DNA of 29,058 bases from a virus. Numbering within the stretch: position 1 is the stretch's first letter; every line of letters begins with the position of its first letter. Both the position numbers and the translations under genes were made by a program. The stretch spans positions 1 to 29,058 of IMG/VR virus record IMGVR_UViG_3300037882_001839; one strand, written 5' to 3'. The notes beneath the pieces were generated by a model. It was not told where the DNA came from and did no database searches. It saw nothing but the letters and a program-made list of their open reading frames with translations. Below, in pieces: positions 15,830 to 23,028 of this stretch.

Positions 15830-16552
15830 TCAACCAATTTCTTTGAGAGCCATCGCATAAGCTTCGCTCACTGTCATCGCACGCTGTGCAGGTGCCCCGC
15901 TTGGAGCCCCGCCAGCCTTTGCAGGTGTTGAACTAGCCTTGGCCTGCATTTCCTTATAGGCTGCCTCTTTTGTTTCTTTGGCAATCTTTTCAGGGTCAAC
16001 AGGATTAGCCGCTCGCCACGCTTCATCCAAAGTCATGCTAACGCCAGTCAATGGGTTCACCATGACTCGGTAATCCATAACCTTATTTCTCATTTGGCCG
16101 GTGCGCGGATCCATGTAAGTGTGCTTATTCCAATTCTCTTCACCATACTTATAGCGTCCCTTTAATTCCTCCTGGGAATAAAGAGATTCAAAACGAAATT
16201 GGTGTAATTGTTGTTGCGTTAATTGCTGCTGTTTCAGAATCGCATCGGCACCAGACTGCCCAAATTGTTCAACCAGCGAGTTATAACTCTGCTGGCTTGT
16301 ATCAACGTGAGGCTGTGCTGGCTGCGTATAGGCTGGAGTTTGATATTTAGTTCTTTCAAAATTAGCCCTGTCCGCTTCCAACGCTCTTCTTTCTTCAGCA
16401 AGCGCCATTGTTTTGCGCGTGTAATCAGCCTGCATAAACGCAGGGTCATTAGGTTTGTTCGCGCTATCTTCTGGCTGATTTGATTGTCCTGAGTCGCTTG
16501 TCCCGTCACTCGTAGTTGACGCTTCGGGGGCAACTTGGGTCTCTTCATCCAT
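15830..16552 (-). CDS. Scaffold protein
   Basis: The 240-residue acidic, Gln/Glu/Ala-rich protein has a disordered N-terminus ('EASTTSDGTSDSGQSNQPEDSANKP'), a long charged helix (about 45-70), a Gln-rich stretch ('LKQQQLTQQQLHQFRFESL') and an Ala/Pro-rich C-terminus ending in a short helix ('MTVSEAYAMALKEIG'), the usual capsid-binding end of scaffolds. It lies between portal and major capsid genes and has a strong GGAGG ribosome site. In the family, scaffold guides capsid assembly and then leaves or is cut. No protease motif is seen in it or in its neighbours. Confidence 0.78.
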   Translation of the reverse strand: MDEETQVAPEASTTSDGTSDSGQSNQPEDSANKPNDPAFMQADYTRKTMALAEERRALEADRANFERTKYQTPAYTQPAQPHVDTSQQSYNSLVEQFGQSGADAILKQQQLTQQQLHQFRFESLYSQEELKGRYKYGEENWNKHTYMDPRTGQMRNKVMDYRVMVNPLTGVSMTLDEAWRAANPVDPEKIAKETKEAAYKEMQAKASSTPAKAGGAPSGAPAQRAMTVSEAYAMALKEIG

Positions 16553-16553
16553 G

Positions 16554-18578
16554 TTAATTACCTCCAGGGATTATCCCTGATACCGGTGCCGGAATTGGCC
16601 TCGGTTGTGCCGTCGGCATTGGCCTTTGTGGTGCCATTGGAACGGCTGGAGATGGTTGCGCTAAATTTGGCCCCATCCCCTGAAAACTTCGCCCTGTCGC
16701 ATTTTTCAGCAAATCAACAATGTTGCCAATGCCGCCGGCACCAGCAGATTGTTTCTGCGCTTCTTCGTTTCTTTGCATCTGGGCTTTAAATTCTTTGTGC
16801 ATTTGTATGTGCAAGGCGTTTTGATAGTTGTCGTTACTTTCCTTCTCATGCACGCCAATATGTAAATCGTGATTTTCCGATAATTTTGCAGCGATTAAAA
16901 TTCCTGAATTGAGCAGTTTGCTTTCTGCCGCAGGGTCTTCCTTTTTCTTTAAAAGGTTCATGTTGCGCACGCCAAAAACTTCTTCACCTTCTTTGATCAC
17001 TTCCTCGATATCAAGAGCCGCAGCAGCGCCAGGGATTGTTGAAACAAACTTTGCAAATCCCATAAACTTATTCATGCGTACCTGCTCGTTGTCAGGTAGC
17101 GTCGACCCCGCACGCACACCGGCTGTAATATCTGCTGATAAATTCTGATTGTTAAATTTTAAATATCCGCGCTTTGCGGTCCCAGAAATAATATCGCTAT
17201 CTCCTTTATTTAACCTGTTTCGGTACCCCATAAACTCAGCGGCTGTTACCTCTGTCAGCCTAATCACTCTGTCTGTAGTGTAGTTTTTATGGATGAGCTT
17301 TGCCCATTTACCCGCAATACTAGCCATCACCTCTTCAAGCCGTTCCAGGTTTTCAATCTCAACTTGCTGCGCAGCAGATTCAACAGCTTTAACTTCTGTT
17401 GCTGTTTTTTGATTTTGTGACTGTCTGATTGCTTGCTTAGATATTAGCTGAATATCGCCACGTGCCATTCCTTCAGCCTGCAAGATCAACGGGTCAATTG
17501 CCGCGTGCTGAAACGTTTCAATATCCTGCGACGCTTCCAATTGAACAACTGAAGAATCGATTGAGCTTTTTAATTGTGTTTTTTGTTCTTCAGTTAACGA
17601 CGAGCCGCGTGCCTTGTACTTTGCCGTTCCCTTTTTAGCGTGATTCGACATCATCGTGCGGTAAATACTCATCTCACGCAATTGGCTCTTCCAGAAATAA
17701 ACATCCGAATGCACTTCTTTGGTGTCAGGGATATCGTTGTACATCAAAAAATCATACATCGAATCATAAGGGACGCTTAACTCTTTCTCATCAAACTTTT
17801 TGTCTATCCCGCTTATCAAACAAAACATCATCCTGTTTGCGCGGTCCTCGACCTCGTAAAAACAACCGTACTTAAACGCATCATCCGCAGAACCATTGCT
17901 ATCAACAGCCCCAGCCGTCTCTTTGGTAATTTTTACTTTTATTTTTTCAGATTCGCTTAAACCAAACTTTTCAACAATGTCATTTAAAGGCAACGTTACC
18001 TCGTGCGCTACCCAATGAGATTTTTTAGGGTGTGTCACATCTGAGTCCCAGAACACACAGCCTAAATCCAGTCTATCAGTTCTGACCTCATCATTTTTAA
18101 CACTGTCATCGTACGCGTCTTTTTTTAACTCTGATTGAAAGTTGAAATAGGTTTTGAATACTGTAGTGCCACACAACTTAGTCGCCTTGACCGCGTCGCG
18201 CATTAACTCTTTCATTCTCAGCTTCGGCCACAGGTTATTAACGGCAATCTCATAAATCTCAGCAGACCATTCGGCCTCAGGTGTTTCGGGTGTAAAATAT
18301 ATTTTTGGGTTTTTTGCGTACTGACTAGATACGCTTTGCTTCATATCCACGTACAACAGATTTACGCTTACATTTTTATTTTTGCTGTAGCCGGTAATGT
18401 CAGAATTTACGATATCACCGTTATAGATTTTCTTATTCTCTTCACACTCTTCCGTTAAATCTTCACGGCTTGTTTTAAACGCATCAATCCGCTTAAACCA
18501 AATCTCAGCCTCGCGCTGAGCCTTGTCCTTATCCTTCGACTTACTTTTTCTTTTTTCTTTTTCTGGACTGTCTTCCAA
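16554..18578 (-). CDS. Portal protein
   Basis: The 674-residue protein has a highly basic/acidic N-terminal helix, 'DIVNSDITGYSKNKNVSVNLLYVDMKQSVSSQYAKNPKIYFTP' (a typical portal N-terminal core), 'AVKATKLCGTTVFKTYFNF', a long clip/stem region, and a C-terminal helical part with 'IVDLLKNATGRSF' and a Pro-rich tail (about 640-670). The dodecameric portal forms the DNA channel at one capsid vertex. The start codon is TTG, abutting the stop of the upstream gene (TAGTTG) with AAAGG five bases upstream; no near ATG exists. The length and neighbour order (TerL before, scaffold after) fit podoviral portals. Confidence 0.82.
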   Translation of the reverse strand: MEDSPEKEKRKSKSKDKDKAQREAEIWFKRIDAFKTSREDLTEECEENKKIYNGDIVNSDITGYSKNKNVSVNLLYVDMKQSVSSQYAKNPKIYFTPETPEAEWSAEIYEIAVNNLWPKLRMKELMRDAVKATKLCGTTVFKTYFNFQSELKKDAYDDSVKNDEVRTDRLDLGCVFWDSDVTHPKKSHWVAHEVTLPLNDIVEKFGLSESEKIKVKITKETAGAVDSNGSADDAFKYGCFYEVEDRANRMMFCLISGIDKKFDEKELSVPYDSMYDFLMYNDIPDTKEVHSDVYFWKSQLREMSIYRTMMSNHAKKGTAKYKARGSSLTEEQKTQLKSSIDSSVVQLEASQDIETFQHAAIDPLILQAEGMARGDIQLISKQAIRQSQNQKTATEVKAVESAAQQVEIENLERLEEVMASIAGKWAKLIHKNYTTDRVIRLTEVTAAEFMGYRNRLNKGDSDIISGTAKRGYLKFNNQNLSADITAGVRAGSTLPDNEQVRMNKFMGFAKFVSTIPGAAAALDIEEVIKEGEEVFGVRNMNLLKKKEDPAAESKLLNSGILIAAKLSENHDLHIGVHEKESNDNYQNALHIQMHKEFKAQMQRNEEAQKQSAGAGGIGNIVDLLKNATGRSFQGMGPNLAQPSPAVPMAPQRPMPTAQPRPIPAPVSGIIPGGN

Positions 18579-18866
18579 CTAGCCTTTGCGCTTCCGAATA
18601 GAACGCAATTCCAAAGACGCCAATTGTTCCGTTTTCAATTGGGCCGCCTTTATCTCAGATTCTAACATAGATGCTTTAATTTTTGCCAAATCAAAATCGC
18701 TATCAGGTATTTTGTAACACTCCCCACATAGTCCCAATACGAGCTCAGGAAGTTGGTCATTAGCAACGTAAATATTACGGTCTGCAATGTTAAACCCAGC
18801 TTGCTTTTCCGCCTGACTTATACGCGGCTCCCCGCAATTAACGCAGCCGCCCTGAAAAAAATACAT
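18579..18866 (-). CDS. Small double-CxxC (zinc-ribbon-like) protein between TerL and portal
   Basis: The 95-residue product carries two Cys pairs, 'GCVNCGEPRIS' and 'GLCGECYKI', about 50 residues apart, as in small zinc ribbons. A charged helix 'LAKIKASMLESEIKAAQLKTEQL' forms the C-terminus. I chose the ATG at 18866, which has GAGGTGG directly upstream. A TTG start at 18920 would add 18 residues with a basic end and no better ribosome site. A zinc-binding protein wedged between terminase and portal genes may help packaging or portal assembly, but no function is known to me. Its stop abuts the portal TTG start. Confidence 0.6.
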   Translation of the reverse strand: MYFFQGGCVNCGEPRISQAEKQAGFNIADRNIYVANDQLPELVLGLCGECYKIPDSDFDLAKIKASMLESEIKAAQLKTEQLASLELRSIRKRKG

Positions 18867-18943
18867 GCCCACCTCAATAATATTACGGGGGAGAAACGGG
18901 AATCGGCGCCCGTTCCTCAACTAGTATTCCCCGTGATTGTTGA

Positions 18944-20347
18944 TCAAAAATTTTCCCCGTACATCTCAAACTCTCTGTTTGCTTGTCTTTCCGCAGCGTC
19001 CAACATGCTAAGATCTTTTTTCTTTTCTAAAAACTTTGGCTTTTGACTCATTAAAAACAACCGGCACGATTCAAGAGCGTGATCAGTCGAGTCAGCACTA
19101 ACATCTTCAACTCTGTTTTTATCTCTGACCGCGCCAATTATCTCATCAATTAAATTTGTACAGGTTGAGCTAATGTGCCAAAAACTACTCTGCCCGCCCA
19201 TGTAATCTCTAACCTGCAAATATTGCAACATCCTACTCCAACCGTTGACCCTATCACTATCCCCCATTATCAACGGCACCCCGTTCTCCGCCCAAACATC
19301 ACTGCGCTTGACACTGACAGTTTTCCCAAATTTATAATGCGGTATTTGCACCGGAAAACTTTGTGGGTCCCCAATGCCATAAACTATTTTTTCTAAATTC
19401 TTTTCAGTGATACCCGCGACCTCTTTCGCTGCGTCTATATCCAGGTACCCCGTTTTATACCATTCCCTGTACGTATACACATGACCGTCAGGCCCTACCG
19501 CGTGCCAGTAAACAGCCATTGGCGCGCTAAACCCCCAGTCAACAGATAAAAACCGTGGCCACGGTTTGTGTATCTCAATCGACCCCTCTGGATACACACA
19601 GTGTTTGCGTGAAAACGTTTCAAAAAACGCGCCTACAAAAACGTCCCAGTCGCCATCGAGGTAGGCCCGCAGTAACGTAGGGTTGTGCCCAAACGCTTTT
19701 CTTAACTGTCCCTCGTAGTCACGCGGCAAATACGGATTGTCTTTAGGTAACGCCTTGACAAACTTTGCATTAGCCCTACCCCCATTTACAAAATCCCTTT
19801 TCAACCAACCTGCACGCGGATTTGCCGTGTACACTGTTTTGTACGGCGGCGTAATATTATTGTAGCGCAACCGTAGAGACCCTTCGAGTACCGCAATGTC
19901 CTCTTGGTCAACCTCTTCCGCCTGGTCAATTCCGAAAAATGCGAGCTCGGCAGAATTAAATTTTGCAACGTTTTCGCTTTTGTCTAATCCGCCAAACATT
20001 ATTTTCACGCGGTCTCTGATAATAATTTCTTTGTCCTGTGTTCGTACCTCGTAAAATTGCGGCGGGATAACTTTTTTCCACGTCTCAAGAGTTGTCGTTC
20101 TAAAATCCACACCCTGCAATCTTCCCAGAAAACCTACAGGCAAAGGAAATTTCACAGGCGTCTTAATGTCAAAGAGCGTTATTAAATAATTACACCAGTA
20201 AAAAGCCCACAGGCACAAAAGAAAACTTTTTCCGCCACCTTTGGCGCCACCATACAATAAATCTACGTTTGCGCTGTTCGTTAAAAAATCCCATGCCTGA
20301 GTTTGTCGTACTGTTAAATCAAAATCACTTTTTTTCGTCGTCGCCAT
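18944..20347 (-). CDS. terL: Terminase large subunit (TerL)
   Basis: The 467-residue packaging motor shows the ATPase Walker A 'GGAKGGGKS' (33-41), a Walker B-like 'ELAFFGIDQAEEV' with Asp141 and Glu144/145, the coupling motif 'TVYTANPRAG' (171-180), and the nuclease Asp in 'FLSVDWGFSAP' (Asp270), with a C-terminal 'ESCRLFL' region. TerL drives DNA into the prohead through the portal and makes the end cuts. The length is typical for podovirus terminases. It overlaps terS by 23 bases, which couples the two subunits. Confidence 0.93.
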   Translation of the reverse strand: MATTKKSDFDLTVRQTQAWDFLTNSANVDLLYGGAKGGGKSFLLCLWAFYWCNYLITLFDIKTPVKFPLPVGFLGRLQGVDFRTTTLETWKKVIPPQFYEVRTQDKEIIIRDRVKIMFGGLDKSENVAKFNSAELAFFGIDQAEEVDQEDIAVLEGSLRLRYNNITPPYKTVYTANPRAGWLKRDFVNGGRANAKFVKALPKDNPYLPRDYEGQLRKAFGHNPTLLRAYLDGDWDVFVGAFFETFSRKHCVYPEGSIEIHKPWPRFLSVDWGFSAPMAVYWHAVGPDGHVYTYREWYKTGYLDIDAAKEVAGITEKNLEKIVYGIGDPQSFPVQIPHYKFGKTVSVKRSDVWAENGVPLIMGDSDRVNGWSRMLQYLQVRDYMGGQSSFWHISSTCTNLIDEIIGAVRDKNRVEDVSADSTDHALESCRLFLMSQKPKFLEKKKDLSMLDAAERQANREFEMYGENF

Positions 20348-20762
20348 ACGATTTATTTATATTCACAACGCAAGCGAACGGGCTCTCTTCATCGCTCGCA
20401 TGCTGCATCCGTTCGCCGTATTTTTTTGGTTTTAATTTTGAGGCAATCCATTTGCGAGTGTCTACCCGCAAACGTGCTGCATTGATGCGTGCGGCGTCAT
20501 GACCATCTCCAACTATTTCCGCCGATGCGTCGCTGATATCGTGCATTTCCTCAATAAATGAATCGGCCGCTTCCTGTTTGGCGCGTGTGTATTGCTGTAA
20601 AAACTCTGGCTTAGTTCTCAACCAACAAAAAATTGCTTCCATGCTGGGCAGGGCGTCGTCTTTACAAACAGTTCTCATTGATTCACCACGTGCTAATTTT
20701 GCGCAAATTGTATCCGCTAATTCCTGTGTGAATATTGATGGTCGTCCGCCCGCGTGTGCCAT
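20325..20762 (-). CDS. terS: Terminase small subunit (TerS)
   Basis: The 145-residue DNA-binding subunit has an N-terminal 'GGRPSIFTQELADTICAKLARGESMRTVCKDDALPS' helix-turn-helix-like region (about 5-45) and 'WLRTKPEFLQQYTRAKQEAADSFIEEM' helices. This is a common TerS type beginning 'GRPS.y....a..iC..la.G.Slr.ic....mP'. It recognises the packaging site and hands the DNA to TerL. The end overlaps the terL start by 23 bases, and the start lies three bases after the GroES-like gene. Confidence 0.85.
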   Translation of the reverse strand: MAHAGGRPSIFTQELADTICAKLARGESMRTVCKDDALPSMEAIFCWLRTKPEFLQQYTRAKQEAADSFIEEMHDISDASAEIVGDGHDAARINAARLRVDTRKWIASKLKPKKYGERMQHASDEESPFACVVNINKSYGDDEKK

Positions 20763-20765
20763 AAT

Positions 20766-21074
20766 TTACCAGATTCTAAAAGTTTTGAAATCGTAATACC
20801 AGTCCGCGTCGCATGTCGCTTCAATCTCTCGTTCTCTAATTGAGCAATATTTATTATCGTCGTTATCAACTGTGAAAATCGTTCCAGCGTAGCGTTTGCA
20901 GTGAACACGGTCCGAGGGAGATAGAGTAGAAACATCACTACCAATTGCGACAACGACACCTGTAACGGGAGTAGTTTCAGATTGATCGGACATTACAATC
21001 CCACCGTCTGATATACCAATATACGGATCTAGTTTTACAATTATTTTATCTCTAACGGTCCTGAGGTGGGCCAT
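20766..21074 (-). CDS. GroES-like (Cpn10) co-chaperonin
   Basis: The 102-residue protein aligns by eye with GroES/Cpn10. It begins 'LRTVRDKIIVKLDP' (cf. GroES 'IRPLHDRVIVK'), has a Gly-Gly-Ile mobile-loop motif 'ISDGGIVMSD' (21-30; cf. 'SAGGIVLTGS'), 'TPVTGVVVAIG' (35-45; cf. 'STRGEVLAVG'), 'PSDRVHCKRYAGTIFTVD' and 'YCSIREREIEAT' (cf. 'VLIMSESDILAI'). The GroES roof hairpin between strands is shortened and a C-terminal extension 'DWYYDFKTFRIW' is present. GroES caps the GroEL cage; phage versions such as T4 gp31 let the host chaperonin fold the coat protein. Its position just upstream of terminase and capsid genes fits that use. The ribosome site is weak (AGG close to the ATG). Confidence 0.82.
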   Translation of the reverse strand: MAHLRTVRDKIIVKLDPYIGISDGGIVMSDQSETTPVTGVVVAIGSDVSTLSPSDRVHCKRYAGTIFTVDNDDNKYCSIREREIEATCDADWYYDFKTFRIW

Positions 21075-21171
21075 GCCTAATTATTGGGGTAATCTATGGG
21101 TAATGACTATCTATATTTTTAATCTATGCATCCCCTAATAACGCGCTGTGTCAGTAATATAGTTATTTCAG

Positions 21172-21200
21172 TAGACGTAGCCTATTAGGTGTGTTATTCT
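21172..21200 (+). promoter_or_regulatory. Sigma70-type promoter with extended -10 for early genes
   Basis: TAGACG (21172-21177) stands 17 bases before TGT-TATTCT (21192-21200). The -35 matches four of six consensus bases, and the TGn extension compensates for a partial -10 (four of six). It lies in the divergent gap between the late block and the plus-strand early genes, 33 bases before the first start with a good ribosome site (CAGGAG). Confidence 0.5.
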
Positions 21201-21233
21201 GTGTATAGGTACTCAACTCAAACAGGAGATAAT

Positions 21234-21353
21234 ATGACTATTCAATTTAAAACATGGCACGACGCCATGTTGTGCGGCTACACCAAAAACCCACGAAAAT
21301 CATATCGAGGGTTTACAATTTACAGACGGGACGTATCCGGTGGCAATTCCTAA
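21234..21353 (+). CDS. First early-gene start (39 codons, probably frameshifted from the following ORF)
   Basis: This short frame has the best ribosome site of the area, CAGGAG, five bases before the ATG, and translates to 39 residues ('MTIQFKTWHDAMLCGYTKNP' onward). It ends early at 21351. The longer plus-strand frame that follows has no ribosome site of its own, and a third frame reads sensibly between them, so I suspect one original gene broken by frameshifts (see the findings). It could also be a genuine leader peptide. Confidence 0.35.
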   Translation: MTIQFKTWHDAMLCGYTKNPRKSYRGFTIYRRDVSGGNS

Positions 21354-21769
21354 AATTTGCGTTGGAAATTAAACCACAAACGCAAATTAACAATTTTACC
21401 GAGTGTGATCTGTCGTTATTTTACAAAATTCAACGCCAACACGCTGAGGACGGGCAATTTGCCCAGTCTGAGACGCTGTGGTTGACTGAGGATTTGTGCA
21501 AAATCAAAACCCCTGGTTGTTTTGTGGTCGCGTTTTCTCCTGATTCGATAAAAATTGCGTTTGAAAACGCGTGTCGTGCTAGCGATGAATTTTATAATTC
21601 CAGTCCTACCGCACGGCAATCTGAACGCGAATCAGCTGCAATCGCTGGGACGGTGACAGGTCGCCAATCGGCGTATAATTTCCAACGCGCAAAAAAATTG
21701 GCAGAAAAATACGGGGCTGCAAATTTGTCCGCTGAATGGCAGCAAATTTTGGTGGCAAAATTAGGGTAG
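21254..21769 (+). CDS. Hypothetical early protein, start unreliable
   Basis: The 171-residue frame looks coding from about residue 35 onward ('FALEIKPQTQINNFTECDLSLFYKIQ', 'WLTEDLCKIKTPGCFVVAFSPDS', then a charged helical C-terminus 'RAKKLAEKYGAANLSAEWQQI'). Its first 34 residues are Arg/His/Lys/Ile-rich and do not look like protein. No ribosome site precedes the ATG at 21254, whereas a good one precedes the overlapping ATG at 21234 in another frame. I therefore believe the real N-terminus lies in other frames and that indels in A-runs broke the gene. Function unknown; the position is first in the early block. Confidence 0.45.
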   Translation: MARRHVVRLHQKPTKIISRVYNLQTGRIRWQFLKFALEIKPQTQINNFTECDLSLFYKIQRQHAEDGQFAQSETLWLTEDLCKIKTPGCFVVAFSPDSIKIAFENACRASDEFYNSSPTARQSERESAAIAGTVTGRQSAYNFQRAKKLAEKYGAANLSAEWQQILVAKLG

Positions 21770-21815
21770 GGGGTCCGCATCTAATTGCCAATTCCAATCA
21801 AACAGGAGATAAAAT

Positions 21816-22007
21816 ATGAAAACAGAAAACAAATATAAACACACACCTGGCCCGTGGAAATTAACAATTGACGAGCCGGATACCGACATGACGCCGTTGC
21901 AGCATGCCACAATACACAGTGGCCCAGCATTTGGCCCTAACGGGTTTGAGGTGACTGCGTGGTTAAAACCAGCCGACGCCCATTTGATAGCCGCAGCGCC
22001 TTTTTAG
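21816..22007 (+). CDS. HTPGPW...LIAAAP family phage protein, apparently frameshifted near its end
   Basis: The 63 residues begin 'MKTENKYKHTPGPWKLTID' and end 'ADAHLIAAAPF', matching a very common phage family of the form 'HTPGPW...ANAxLIAAAPELL...'. The ribosome site CAGGAG is good. Members normally continue 15-25 residues past 'AAAP'. Here a five-T run (22001-22005) leads straight into a stop, but the -1 frame continues 'FLVTRFKNTIAKAKGEL' and ends in TGA overlapping the next gene's ATG. One missing T in the run therefore explains the early stop. The function of the family is unknown. Confidence 0.65.
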   Translation: MKTENKYKHTPGPWKLTIDEPDTDMTPLQHATIHSGPAFGPNGFEVTAWLKPADAHLIAAAPF

Positions 22008-22050
22008 TTACTAGATTCAAAAATACTATCGCCAAAGCAAAGGGGGAATT

Positions 22051-22269
22051 ATGAGAGTACATTTAGTTAGAACGTTCCATAAAGAATTGCCATATGCCAT
22101 CATGAAATTGTGTGCTCATGGTAATTACGGTTATCTGATTTACGGTGACAGTCGGGGAAACTGCATAAAGAAAGCCCACGCACAAGGCCATCATGTTTTT
22201 GATGATGAAAAACAGACTGAGGAGCAATCATGCCCCTCGCAAAACAACATTTTGAAAACTGGCACCTAG
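22051..22269 (+). CDS. Hypothetical early protein
   Basis: The 72-residue product has a good AGGGGG ribosome site and starts at an ATG overlapping the likely restored stop of the preceding gene (ATGA). It begins 'MRVHLVRTFHKELPYAIMKL' and contains 'YGYLIYGDSRGNCIKKAHAQGHH'. The last 15 residues ('SCPSQNNILKTGT') overlap another small frame with its own AGGAG site. I recognise no family; coding is likely for the first 55 residues. Confidence 0.5.
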   Translation: MRVHLVRTFHKELPYAIMKLCAHGNYGYLIYGDSRGNCIKKAHAQGHHVFDDEKQTEEQSCPSQNNILKTGT

Positions 22270-22310
22270 CCCTGGCGTATTTGTATTTGACCACGACGAA
22301 ACCAAAATAA
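22230..22310 (+). CDS. Very small ORF, possibly the 5' part of a frameshifted gene
   Basis: This 26-residue frame ('MPLAKQHFENWHLALAY' onward) has an AGGAG ribosome site eight bases before its ATG. From about 22262 the -1 frame reads 'LAPSPGVFVFDHDETKINVS' and continues to a stop at 22334-22336, which looks more protein-like than the short end read here. It may thus be another frameshifted small gene. Evidence is thin because the segment is only about 100 bases. Confidence 0.25.
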   Translation: MPLAKQHFENWHLALAYLYLTTTKPK

Positions 22311-22380
22311 ACGTGTCAAATGTTTTTATCCCGTAAATGAGGAAAATAAATTAATTTTAAACGCTATTTGAGGCGGACTG

Positions 22381-22404
22381 AATGTCCTAATGTCCTAATG
22401 TCCT
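22381..22404. repeat. Triple tandem repeat, unit AATGTCCT
   Basis: Three perfect copies of the 8-base unit follow each other without spacing. Iteron-like arrays occur at replication origins and operators; three copies of 8 bases is short, so the function is open. The TGTCC core also recurs in the repeat at 22446-22463 as TTGTCC. Confidence 0.7.
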
Positions 22405-22445
22405 GTTCCAAACAGAAACATTATTAACCACGCACAATGGATAAC

Positions 22446-22463
22446 CTTTTGTCCCTTTTGTCC
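22446..22463. repeat. Double tandem repeat, unit CTTTTGTCC
   Basis: Two perfect 9-base copies sit 42 bases after the AATGTCCT array and share its TGTCC core, so both may be sites for one protein. Confidence 0.6.
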
Positions 22464-22570
22464 CCGTGATTGGGATACACAGGGCTGAAATTGATAGTTG
22501 TGGCAACGCGTAACGAATGCCCGCATAGCGCGAGACGGTAAACGCACATCAAGAAACAATTCAAAGCAGA

Positions 22571-22605
22571 AAAAAGAAAAGCCCTCGATTTAGAACCGAG
22601 GGCTT
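22571..22605 (-). terminator. Rho-independent terminator read on the minus strand
   Basis: On the minus strand, stem AAGCCCTCG / CGAGGGCTT (nine perfect pairs, 9-base loop) is followed by TTCTTTTTT. This is a strong intrinsic terminator for leftward transcription. No leftward gene is visible upstream of it (to the right), so it may end an unannotated minus-strand RNA, or shield the early genes from antisense transcripts. Confidence 0.75.
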
Positions 22606-22827
22606 GACTTATATCGAAAATTCGACAACATTTAGTGTGCAAAAACGAAATGTAGTCGGAATATCAAATTTCAATTACATTTTGTCAAGTCAAGATTCTA
22701 GCCGTCCCTTGTAAAACACGGTTAACATCGATGCGCGGACTGAAAAGGCGATGGCAAACTCCCGCGCAACATACAACAGTTTTGCTTAACTCGGCGGCAC
22801 TTCCCGTAATGACAAGCATGTTAGAAC

Positions 22828-22841
22828 GTGATTGTAATCAC
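22828..22841. promoter_or_regulatory. Operator-like palindrome GTGATT-GT-AATCAC
   Basis: The two six-base arms are perfect inverted copies. The surrounding CGTGA-N6-TCACA is one base from the CRP core TGTGA-N6-TCACA. It may bind a host regulator such as CRP, or a phage repressor. No promoter elements are obvious next to it. Confidence 0.35.
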
Positions 22842-22968
22842 AACAGCCAGCCCCCCTTAGCCAGGGCGGGAATCTGAGCCTAACACGGAGTCTCGACCTT
22901 CAGCCGTCTTTTCCCTGTGCGTTTTAGAGTCAACAGGGTGAGAGTAAGCCGTGGCCTGTGTTCACCGG

Positions 22969-22990
22969 ACACAAACTTGTGTTATTTTTT
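22969..22990 (+). terminator. Weak plus-strand terminator-like hairpin
   Basis: ACACA-AACT-TGTGT (stem of five or six pairs) is followed by TATTTTTT. The stem is AT-rich and short, so termination would be inefficient. It may end the transcript from the promoter near 21.2 kb. Confidence 0.3.
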
Positions 22991-23000
22991 CAATTGCCTG

Positions 23001-23028
23001 TAGTTCCTGGCAAATCTCATAGGAACTA
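23001..23028. repeat. Perfect 8-bp inverted repeat TAGTTCCT/AGGAACTA
   Basis: The arms are separated by 12 bases and would form a hairpin in RNA of either strand, or serve as a two-site operator. No U tract follows, so it is not a terminator. Confidence 0.5.

Noticed and set aside
22579-22605. Part of the terminator reads GGTTCTAAATC on the minus strand, recalling a tRNA T-arm
   Set aside because: No acceptor stem, anticodon arm or D-arm surrounds it; the T-rich tail identifies it as a terminator. No tRNA was found elsewhere in the window.
22424-22642. A 72-codon minus-strand frame
   Set aside because: It crosses the terminator hairpin, lacks a ribosome site and does not read like a protein.
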